This document shows, piece by piece, positions 45,001 to 57,000 of a stretch of 64,000 bases of DNA (the stretch's first letter is position 1; each line of letters starts with the position of its first letter). The DNA lies in assembly GCA_902728285.1 (NCBI GenBank), contig CACVBU010000522.1, forward strand, positions 552,316 to 616,315, written 5' to 3'. Source of the DNA: Clytia hemisphaerica (Eukaryota > Cnidaria > Hydrozoa > Leptothecata > Clytiidae). Under the pieces are notes generated by a model, which was given only the letters and a program-made list of their open reading frames with translations, was not told the DNA's origin and did not search any database. The translations under genes were made by a program, and so were the position numbers.

Positions 45001-48000
45001 TGGTTTGGTCTATAAAATCCCCTTACTTTCAATCTTAATCTAAGTTTTTTCCCAATACAACTGTTTTCACAAAAATTAAAACTAGACAAGCATAGTCAGA
45101 GTTTTCTCTATATTACTTTTACTATTTTTATTCAACATTTTTATAAACAAAAAATATGTCTATGGACTTATCATTTCAATGAATTCTTAACATTGCAATA
45201 AAAATATATAATTTCATAATGTCATTCCTAGTTTACATAGGTACCAATCAGAAATTACTGCTTTATTTATAAACAAAAAAATAATCTGTAAGAGCATAGT
45301 GTATAGTATGTCATCCTTATTTAGCTAAATTTCTATATATGAATGCTTCACCATTAGCATTATTCAATAAAAACACTCTAATAAAAAAGTGTGCAAACCC
45401 AGTATCGTGTTTCATATATGGCAGGTGGTGGCAGGTGTTCCTTCTTCTACTTTTTTGCATTCCAAGGTATCAATATATCTATTTTAGGAAGGGAGATGTC
45501 TCTTTAGAATCAAACCAAACTTTCTGGAACGCTATAATGTTATAATGTCGAAGAAGTTGAAGGATGACCAGTCAATTAAAATTTTTCAGTAAAGGATTGA
45601 GAACTTAAAGCTGAAGCGGTTGTCCAGAAGATAGAGCTTCATATAATTTTTGAGAACGGTTTGAAGTTCAGCAGTTGTGCGACATCAGGTTCTTTAGCAG
45701 GCTGATTTGTACGTACAATATATAGTTGATGACTGGATGATGAAGAGCAGAAATTGAATCTCGTTGCTTAGTTGTAGCAGTAGAAATTTGAACAATAAAT
45801 AAAGATTTCTTCTGTTATGCTTCGGGTCGTGGAAGGGTAAATTTATTTGAGCTTGGCAGAGCAGTCTTTTTCGTGTTTTTGTTGCTTTGGGTGGGTGACA
45901 TTATAACTTTGGCTTCTTCGCACTTGATGATGGCACCAAAGAAACACTGAAAAACATGAAAAAGAAATATGGTTACATGCTGTTCATTGTAATGGGTACT
46001 TTGGATGTATTTGTAATTTGAGAGCATATAAAAAGCAAGATAAAGAAGAGAAGAAAAACTAAACACTAAAGAACCAGAAAGAAACTTCTGTTATTGTTTT
46101 AGTTTATAGGTTTGATAAAAAATTCAGCAAAGATTATATTATTACACTTACATCTTGACCTTCTTTTGTGCAATAAATCCTTTCACTTTGTTTGTATGCA
46201 TCATAGTTTCCACAGATGAGATGCAAAAACTTTCTTCTGTTAGTTTGCTCAGCTCAAACTTGTCAGAAAGCAAAAAAAATTATGTTTACATTTTTTTCGG
46301 TTGATTTTTGGTCCTAAACGATTCAGCCCAATCTCCGTAAGGTAAATTTCCCGTTATCATGCTTATATCCTAATCGATATCTATTACGTGAGATTGGAGA
46401 ATTTCGCGCAATAGATCCACTCCCCAAAATACGACGTACGGGTCAAATTTCACGGGACAGAGTTAGCCTTGAGATTCGGGCTCTAGCCCGCAAAAAACTC
46501 ACGTAATAGATTCCGTACGTAATAGATAGCTTCTTGCTTAACCTCGCTAATGTGACCTAGGTTAAGGCAAACAAAGCAAAGTCAATAAATACAAATCTTT
46601 TCAGTATTTACTTTTCAAATCTTTAGTATGTTTGATTGATAGTAGAGTTGATCTTTAATTATAATTGAGTTGGATTTATGCTTTTGAAATTATTGGACGA
46701 GTTGCGCCATCGTTACCTGTTAACATAACATAACATTAAAAACAAGATATATTTTCAATGTCAAACATGACCAAACTACAGGAGTCGTTGGTTGAGGAGT
46801 GTATGAACTTGAGCATTGAAAATGGCTCGTCCATAGTGAAAGATGTCAATGTTGCCAAAGGGAAAAAAAAGAAGACAAAGACTTCAAATAAGAAAGAGAA
46901 AAAGCCAAAGGAGCACAAGGAACCGAAAATAAATCAAAAGTATGGTTTTTCAGAGGCTTCACATGTTTGTTTAGATTTGTCTCTCCCTCTCACTCTCTCT
47001 CTTGTACAGTTTTCAAATATTTATATATTGCGACAGTAACTTCTTGGTCTTTCTGTTTTGTTTGAATGCATGAAAATGAAGAAAAATGCTTTGGCCGTTC
47101 GTAAAAAATAGTTTGGTTGCCGTCACCCGACCGACCCTAATTTTTCATCAGAAATAGCAGTCGGAGGGTCGGGAAGCTGGTTTGCCGCTAGGCTAGGTAA
47201 GGTATTTACCGTGAGTGGTCCTAAATTCGACAGCGCTGCCTAAAGTCTTTCAAAGATACAAACTAAAATAAAAACAAACCTTTCGCTGTGACGCGACGAA
47301 GATACCAAAGTGTCAACTAAACTGAGAGATTTGATACATTGAACCAATCAAACCAAATAACAATAATTGCTTCTTATACAAAACATAATTTTTTATTGCA
47401 ATATGTACAACGTCATAAATGACAACAATAGTAACTAACAGCATCATAAAAACGTAAAAAGTAATTATTTTTACAACTCTCACTTTTTTGATCACATTAA
47501 TTGACATCTTGTGACATAAAATAGTCATCTTGTTGGATGTTTTGTTTCAAGAGTTCTTGCAATAGTTTATCGTTCAACTTGGAGAGGGAATGTTCGTAAA
47601 CATAGAATTTTTTTCATAACAGTCATTTGGGGGGTCGGAATTAGGCAGGGCTGTCAGATTTAGGACCACTCACGGTATCTGCTAGGCTAGAACTCCTTCG
47701 TCACCCTCCGTCACAGTAATTTTACCGAGTTTATGTATCAGAGGATATTGAGGGCGACGGTAAGTGAAATCGATACAAAACAAAGTTGATAGTTGATGTA
47801 CGGCTCTATATCGCCTTTGCTCACCTAAATAGACAAGGGTATCTTGATGGTGTTTTTACCGTCGTCGAGCAAAGTGGACTGTGATTTCGGTCCTATTTCA
47901 GCTTTGCTTTATACCGTCCCCCTCGATTTATCTCGAATACTATCTCGAATACATAAACTCGCTTTTATCATACAGCGAGCGGCGCGACATATATTTCATT

Positions 48001-51000
48001 GTCACAGTACATAAAGTATAGACCTAAACTGATCACGCCAAATCTATGTCATCGAGTACCTAAAAGAAGAATATTAAGTATCTCGTTAATAAAATAAAAA
48101 CTCTAACTATTTTCGTCCCACACACCTATGGTGGGTACCTTAAGTGGATAAATTTTGGCAGGATTAAAATTGGCGAATTTTGCGAATTTTGCCAAAATTC
48201 GCCAAATTAAATCCTCGCCAAAATTTCTAAATTCGGCAATTCGCCAAATTAAATCCCAGCCAAATTTAACAAAAAGAGAATTATGGGAAAGATCACAAAT
48301 TTTAGGTATATTTTTGTGTAATTTTCACCCATTTCAGTGTGACAAAATTTCCAATTCGCCAAATTAAATCCTCGCCAAATTAAATCCTCGCCAACTTTTA
48401 CGAAATTGATCTATCACCAAATTAAATCCCCGCCAAAAATCGTATTTTGGCCAATCGCCAAATTAAATCCACGCTAAAATTTATCCACTTACAGTACAGT
48501 ACAGTACTGTAAGGTATATCTTTGACAGGCCGTTCTTCATGGGCGGAGATTTTATGTTTTAACGCCCATTTCGTAAATCCCACCCGACTCTCAGGGATAT
48601 CCTTTCCAACAGAAATTTTTTTTACGACCGACCGACCAAGAAATTTTTTTTACGACCGACCGACCAACAGAAATTTTTTTTACGACCGACCGACCAACCG
48701 ACTGACCGACCGACCGACCGACCCACTTTTTCAAAGTTGAATGACAGGAACCAAACAATATTTTACGAACGGCCTTTAATATGCATGCCATTCAAATGCA
48801 AATGCTGAGTCCAGAAAATTAACTTCTAGCTACTGTAAGAGTGTTAAACCCAAAAAATATTTAAAAATCTAATGAAATTTAATTAAGTAATTAAAATTTA
48901 TTTAAAATCCGATTAAATTTCAAAGACAAATTAAATAATAAGTAGCTAACTATTTAATTTTAACCATAATGACAAAGCTATTTAATTTTTCGAAAGCTAT
49001 TTTTACAGATTTTTAAAATCTCAAATGGTAAAATTTGGAGGAATAAACTTGCGAAAAAAGATGATAAAAATTTCACTTTTATCAAAATTACAATAAAAAT
49101 CTTCTTAAATTTTATTAGATTTTAAATATTTTTTTGGGTTTGTAGTGTGTGTGAGTTTTCGCAATCACAAATAACTTGTTCCGTTTTGGAGCCAGTCGGT
49201 CGGTCTGTTGGTCTGTCTTTCAGTCGGCAAAAAAAAATTGGGAAAAATGGATTCTCAAACTATGCATAGTTTATATATGCACAGATATGCATTGTTTTAT
49301 GCATATCAGAGGGGTAGAAATCAAATCTATCAAAAATTGAAAATGAACAACCCAACTGTTTTGCCATATTTATGTATATGGTCTGTCACTCCTGTCCTTA
49401 AACACATTCCCGCAAACCTATAGGCAGCTTGGAAAATGCTGTGTGTTTCCATAGAAATGTGTCGCAAGTCATCGATGATGCGCAAGTCATCGACGACGCA
49501 ATAAATCAACAAAAAATAAAAATAAAAGTTCAAAGAGAAAAGCCATGAGTCGGAAAAATGATTGTTTGCCAATCTTGGGGATTTGCCAAACTCAAAATTA
49601 AGTTGGCAGGTTTCATGAGTTTTCCTGTGGTATATATTCTGTTCAATCACAAAGGCTTGTGAAAGCGCTAAATATTTTATTATCCAATCATGGTGATATT
49701 GATTGCTTTATTTTGTTGACAATCAAAATATTGCCATATGATTGTTTAATATCCAATCAAATGAAGGTGAAGTGTTTTTATCCAATCAGAAAGGATTCTT
49801 TTAAAAAATAAGACTGGCATCAAATTCCTGCTTTCGTTTGAGAACTAAAGATAAGAAAAAATTCAACCATTAGAATCAACGTGATTCCATCATCTGTCAT
49901 CTTGAATTATATACAAAACAAAATACAGGCATGAAAAAGCTGTTCTGAATTTTATTGAAAAATATGCAAGACCAAGTTCATACAAAGATCATAAAACCCC
50001 AACCAAAGCATCTTAATAAGAAATAAGTAGCAAAAATGGGTCAAATAGCCTCCTTGCAATTCGATCAAATAGTAAACTGACCCACAAACAGCAATTCTTG
50101 ACTTTAACAATTTTCTAATTTTACTTCCAATTTTGTGAGTGACCCTTAATTTTGTGCAAAAATTAGCCAAAATTATGCTTTTTTATTTAATTTTACATAG
50201 TTCAAGGGGTTCAGTTGAGTTAGAATTGAGTGTTATCATAGTGAGCTAAATTCCAAAATTCACTTTCTTTGGATTAAAAAAAGCAAGGCAGTACACATAT
50301 CAATGGTTCAATTCTTATTCAATATTCTTTTACATCAAAGTCTTTTAAATAAAAAGTCAGCGCTTTTTCATTTGTAATCGTCCACTTAACATAATTGCGC
50401 GCACCTGATTGTTAGAGAGGGGTTTGAGGAGAAACTAACAAAGTTTCTGCATTTTGCAGACCAGAAGTTATTTTGTAAAACAGTTTCTTGCTAAGCCAAT
50501 GCAATAGTAATGTGAAATTTTGTGTGCAATCTGATTAGTGAATAAAATTTTCAAACTAAAAAGGTTCTATTTGGAAGAATAAATGGAAAAATGGCTTGGA
50601 ACAGAAAGGTTCCACCTAACTACCACTTAGCCAATCAAAATGTGTAAATGAGTCTATGATATAACCTCTTTGTTTTGTAAGAAAAGTTTTAACCAATCAA
50701 ATTGCATGAGTTTTCACTTTTGCATGTGACAACCACGAAATGTCAAATGGAACCCTTTTATTCCAAGGACGCGATGTGTCTGGGCTTTGACAGAAGACAT
50801 TGCTACGTCCTGATTTCATTATTCTGAATTTAAGCTTTGAGTGACGTCACTTTTTCAAATTTGTTTTTGCTTGTATATGCTCTACCTTTTCTTAGAAAAG
50901 CTCTTTCACATGTCTTGGTCTAATCATATTTGACGAATACCCAGGGGTCGCACATTTTAGTCACACAATAATTTTAACTATGAATCTCACTGACACTGAC

Positions 51001-54000
51001 TCTGACAAACTGCAAATTTATTCTTGTTCCTCTTGATCAGACGTCAATTATTGTACTCCAAAATGTGTAATAGTACATTGTATTATTAAACCTAGCTCCC
51101 TACTGCAACTGGTGAAAAGCCAGCTCTTTTGTTTTGATGATTTCTTTAACAACTCAACTGCAATGTATTTGCAAGCTCAGCTAGTTTTAATCGTACAGAC
51201 TTAGCTTACTGTCCATCCCTGATTTTCAGTAAATATTATATCTAGCATGAGTCATATTTATTTTATTTTATTTATCAATGAATTTCTCTATTCTAGATAT
51301 AACCAGTCGGTGAATCCATCAAAGCGCCATCGAGATCGTTTGAACAGTGAACTTGACAACCTAGCAAAACTTTTACCCTTCCCAGAAGATGTTATTGCAC
51401 GTTTAGACAAATTATCAATTCTAAGGTTGAGTGTCAGTTTCCTCAGAAATAAAAACTTTTTTAAAGGTAAGCCTACCTCTCATGCCTTAATTATAGGCTA
51501 TTCTTTCCCAGGTCTAATATTCTCAAATGGTACTTTATATTGTGCTTACTGTTCTAACTTTATTTACTATTGTTCCTAAATTTGTTGTTATATTTTGGTC
51601 ACAATTGAGCCTTACGTTCCTATGAAATTATCTTTACAAAGCATGTAAGTCTGAAAACCTTTTTAAATGTTCACGTATTGAACTTCTTTGTCATTACTGG
51701 CACCCAAAGACTTGAGTTTTTTTTGTCAAAGTCATTCTAATCACCATTAATTTAAAACTTTTAAAATTTAAAATGGGGGAAAAATTCATTCAAATTTGAT
51801 TTTTTGCGGTTAGTGTAAAACGCAGGTCACAGGTCGCAGGTCACAGGTCACAGGTCAATGATAACAGGTTAACTCTAATCAATGTCATTGCAGAGGAAAA
51901 TGTTTGGAAAACACAAAGAATTATCAAAAACATAATTCTCAAGCATTTTCATCCATATAAAACCATTTCAAACATCAAAATTTAACCATGTGCTTTTATC
52001 GATCTTTCGCAGTTTGCGCCGTGTATAACGCAGACCAGAAAATATTTGAAACCATATTATACGTATAACAGGTATATTACATATTGTAATGTTTGTAATG
52101 TTATATGATGGTTACATATAATAAAACAAATCGCTCTAAAACTACCTTCTCAGAGAACTTACGAGCTTCTGATTTGGTGTAATTTATATCCAGCCAATCT
52201 TGTTATAATCCACATCGGCATGCTGACTATTTTTGGTGTTTTTCTTTTGTAAGACATGATATTTTGTTATTCTGTCAATATTTTTGTCAAAAATTGTCAT
52301 TAAGTCATTAAGTCATTAAAATGACAATTGAATAATTATTTAGTTTCATCCTTCTAAAACCACTCTCTTAGGGACCTCACAAGCTTCTGATTGGTACCGT
52401 TTTATATCCATTCACACTATCTACATCACATTCTGTATTATAAATATTTTTCGTTTTTTTGTCTGTTCTTGCATCATATTTTATGATTCTGTTAATATTT
52501 TTGTCAAAAATTTTCATTAAGACATTAAAATAATAACTGAATAATTAATTAGTTCCATCCTTCTAAAACCACTCTCTTAGGGTCCTTGCAAGCTTCTGTT
52601 TGGTGCCATTTTATATCCATTCACACCATCCACATCACATTTTGTATAATAAATATTTTTCGTGCTTTTGTCTTGTTAGGCATCATATTTTATGATTTTG
52701 TCATTATTTTTGTAAGTAAGTGTCACCATGTCAAAATAGGCTGTTATTCTATTCAATTGTCATTTTATAATATCTAAATAGCATGTATTACTTTTTTTAA
52801 ATTTAATGCGCTATGTATTGATGTTATGTTATGTATATGTTATGATCTTATTTTTTTTCCGGTCTGCACTTTGTTGACCTGTGACCTGTGACCTGCGACC
52901 TGTGACCTGTGACCTGCGTTTTACACTAACCGGATTTTTTGCTAGAAAATTCAAGCAAGTCAAGCACTTCTATTTAAAAGCTTTTTTAAATCACTTACTT
53001 TTTGATTTTCATTTTTACACGTCTACCGGAATTTCTTTCTGGTTAAATCAAAATTTCATGGTAAATTTAAAAAGGCTACCCTTTTCACTCATTATTTATT
53101 TACAGGTGATTATTGTTATTGTTTTTACTCTCAGGTACCTAATAGCCGGGGGGGTTGGAATAAGCAGGGGGTTGGAATAAAAATGTCCTGGGTGGAAAAT
53201 TTTTGAAAAGGAGGCTAATACAGCTGAATTAGGACAAAAAAGGGAACTTTCAAAAACATTTTCCCAAAAATTGATAAGCGGGGGGTTGGAATAAGAATGT
53301 CCTGGGTGGAAAATTTTCTAAAAATTAATAAGCGGGGGGGGGGCGGCTATTAAGTACCCGAGAGTAAACAAAGATAATTGCTGGGTTTTCAAAGAAACTC
53401 CATTTTTGCTTTCAGGTGCTGTCAATGACAAAAAGGATTCAACGGCAAATGGGAAGACAGAAGTTACTGCCTCTAAAAATGACAATAGATTTAACCATTT
53501 TTTGAATAAGGTAACTTTAAACTTTGATACATATAGGTCTGATTTGAAAGTTTTTTTTTTTTTCACAAATGTTATAAGTTGTTATGAGTTCTAATCGCAC
53601 GATGGGTTATTTTTTCTTATTTGGCACAGCCTCAAAGAGAGCAATTAATCGTTAATTGCATTCTGTAGAGAGCAATTAATCGTTAATCACACTCTTCAAT
53701 GCAGAGCCAATGTTTACAAAATTGATTTTAATGTTCTTTCTTACATTTTTTTTGCATTGAACGTTTTAATTGCATTCGAAATTTATTTTGTGAGAAAGAA
53801 AATCAATAAACAACAATAAAATTAATAACAAAGAAATCACTCCTGCAGTTATATTCGAATTGCACTCGTTATCATGTGATTACATATACATATTCACATT
53901 TCAAACAGATAGGGGAGAAGACTACGTTTCCATCTGTCATTTTTAAGTAGCAATTTTCAATTCTGGTCAAAGTCTAGGTTTTAGCAGTTTCTACTCTAAT

Positions 54001-57000
54001 TCATTATAGATGATTTGTTTTATTTTTTCCCTTTTTGTATTCTTCAAAAAGTAATTAAAATAGACATAATCCTGAAAAGATGGTCAAGGGATTCTTCTCA
54101 TATAAAAATGTACTCAAGATTTGTTACATAATTTCAATTTTAGGCTCTAGATGGATTTATTTTAGTTGTTACTGTGGATGGGGAAATCTTTTTTGCTTCA
54201 GAATCTGTAAAAGATTACCTGGGGTACTCACAGGTAGGTAATTCACTTTGTTGTTGTATTCTTTACATTTGCATTATTTATCTTTTCTTCAAAAGTATTT
54301 TTTTGTCCTCTGGACTGTTTTGTCAATGGGACGGACTAAAGTTACATCACTTAGCATTTTTTCATGTTTTGATTTTAAACATAATTATTCATTTTTTATT
54401 CATATAATTGTTATTTATTTTTCAGTCTTCAGTTTTGCATCAATCTTTGGAAACGTTCGTTCATAATGATGATAAAGATGAACTATTGCTCTACATCAAG
54501 AGCATCTCCTCCAAAAAGGTAAAGCCTGACCTATTCAACACAATCTTGAACAACCTTCAATTATTATATTGTTTTTTTTTGGTGTTTTAATGTGATTTGA
54601 TTAACTACTGGAGTTTTTATTCTGTTATTTATTTATTTATTTCAATATTTATCATTTTCTTTTTTAATCTTTCGTGGCCCTCTGAGAATACACAGTAGAC
54701 AAATAAGAATGCCATCAATTATTGATGAATACTTATTTCTATCATTCAATAAAAATCATCCTATTCCCATAATACCTGGTATGCATGTACACTTCGTACA
54801 ATATAAAATATTTTGCTTGTTTAATATATTTCATGATTTTGTTTTCTGATTATTCATTCAGATTGTTGAATTGGATGAGAATAATCAAGATTTGATGGAT
54901 GATGGTATATTCTTATTTTATTTTCTCTTTTGCACACTTCCTGACGTCAAAATGTACCCTTTGGCCCTTTGCACTCTGCCCAGAATAAAATGGAAGCTTG
55001 ATCATGCTTACATGATACTATGCCTTCACTGCAGACCACCCACAGTGTACAGACGTTGTTCGCAATCACAATAATCTCTTTCCTTTTTTGATTGAATTAA
55101 ATTATGTACGTCTGAGATTTCATAAAAATACCCCACACAAGAGGTTTTTTAATTAAAAAGAATTATGATTTTTCATTGACTTGAAATTTACAAATCAGAA
55201 AAAGTGAGTTAAACTTTGGATATCTCCTTCTGATAGTATTCCATCAATTTCGTGTCAACTTTTTTTCACAGAGCCGGTTCTCTTTACTCCTTTACTCACA
55301 GATACCCTGATATTAATAGTAGCAGAGGATAGGGGTTTTGCAGAATATACTCGTCCTAACACACATGTGCTGGAGCTTGTTTTCAAAACTCTATATCATA
55401 CCTAGCCATGGAAACACTGTAATTAATGATCTTTGAAATATCTTTCTTTAACAAGCACTTTTTATTTAAGATCTATTATGACGGTCTCTTAGCGCACGTG
55501 TTTAATTAGAAGAAACGAATTTGGACGAATGTTTATTTTGGCCTTTTCTCTCTCTCTCCTGCCCCATCTATCACACAATGATTTCAATGTTTCGTTGAAG
55601 TAAATACAGAATGGTTCTCTAGAAATTTTCAAGAAAAAAAATATCTGACATCTTTGATAAAAATGTTGCCAATTTTTGTAGCAAAATCGGATCAGCAGTA
55701 CATGGCCCCCGGCGTGCGAATCGAATTGAGGGCCAAAAAAAGTAAAAAAAGTTAAAAAAAATTACTTTGCAAAATATTGGGGGGGGGCATGGGGGCCGTG
55801 CGGTAATGCTGAAAGTGAGAACTTTGGCTAGAAAAACTAACCATTCTGTAAAAGACTAACCAGGCACGTGATTAAAATGAAATATTGCATACTCCCTATC
55901 ACTGGTCAAAATATTTCCAGTAGTCAAAAGCTCTAGTAGTTCTATTTTACAGACCAGTTTACAAAGTACTACATACTCCTGGGACCTGGGACCAAATTCT
56001 TTAAGTTACTAGGCTCTTTTATTCAACAAATCAGCCTTCAGGAGCAAATTTCAGTTGAATTAAATCTGCCAATCAGTCAATACGTGGCCTTGAACCCCCA
56101 TTTCCCCCTAAGGAAAAAATAGGAAGATCCTCGAAGGGTTAAAAACTTAGTTTCGGTTTTTTTTTTAATTGATAGACGTGGAAAATTTCAGATTAAATAA
56201 CTCTTTCTCTCTTTCACAATATTTAATCTGCGATAATAAAAAACAAATAAAAATAACGGATCACGAGATTTTTTTACGAGTTTTGAGTTATTTTGAGCCA
56301 TTCGTGAAAGTTAATTCTCACAATATGCAAAATTTTCTGATGGTTTCTTTCCGCGAAAATTTTTTCTCACAAAGTATTTGACGATACTTTTTCATTACAG
56401 ATATGTTCAAAAAGGAGCACGAGTTCATCGTCAGACTGAAAAGCGTTCTCAATAATGGAACTTCAGATATGTACAAGGTAAGACCAATGTTCCCTTTACC
56501 GATGACCTGGATGGCTGTAAAAAGATGCGTTCAAACCAGTTCACACTTAATCTTCAATTCATTACCTAAAAGTATTCATCGAAAGTCCAGTTAATTAAAA
56601 TTATTTTTCTCTGCGCACGGAAATCAATTTTCCCATTACAATATTTGTCTTTTCCCTTTATGCAGCCGTTCAAGATCACAGGTCGAATTCGCAAGTTGAA
56701 CATGCAACAAGATATCGTTAACCTGAAGTACGCGCTCTTCGCAACGTGCACGCCCGCTCGAACATCCGTCTCCGTTCTCGAAATCAGAATGAAATCAACT
56801 CTTTTTTGCAGCAAAAACAGAATCGACTTGAGCTTTTTAGACTTGGATGCTAGGTTAGTTATGTTTTTAACGTTACTTATGTTTTTTAACGTTACTTGAA
56901 TGCAAGGCGAAATCTTTTGTCAATCTAATTTAGAATCATGTACTCGCTCATTTTACAGGTATACTCGCAACTTATTTCCCTCGTTTCTAAGTTTGATAAA

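Larger units (their letters stand above)
42399..51296. other. 8.9 kb first intron of AHR
   Basis: Contains a hAT element, a CACG MITE nested in it, a small MITE (44059-44209), possible minus-strand exons (44309-44519, 46150-46262), a 1.8 kb TIR element, and the alternative first exon at 46758. Three more inverted or tandem elements lie between 47.2 and 48.7 kb. From 48.8 to 51.2 kb I see no structure beyond AT-rich DNA. Confidence 0.6.

Noticed and set aside
48608-48724. CRISPR-like array
   Set aside because: The units are a simple ACCG-based minisatellite with no unique spacers, in a eukaryotic genome.
56176-56400. Extra AHR exon beginning after GATAG at 56175
   Set aside because: It could continue the phase, but the protein is AT-driven and does not match AHR; the acceptor at 56400 gives a sequence that continues the PAS region smoothly.
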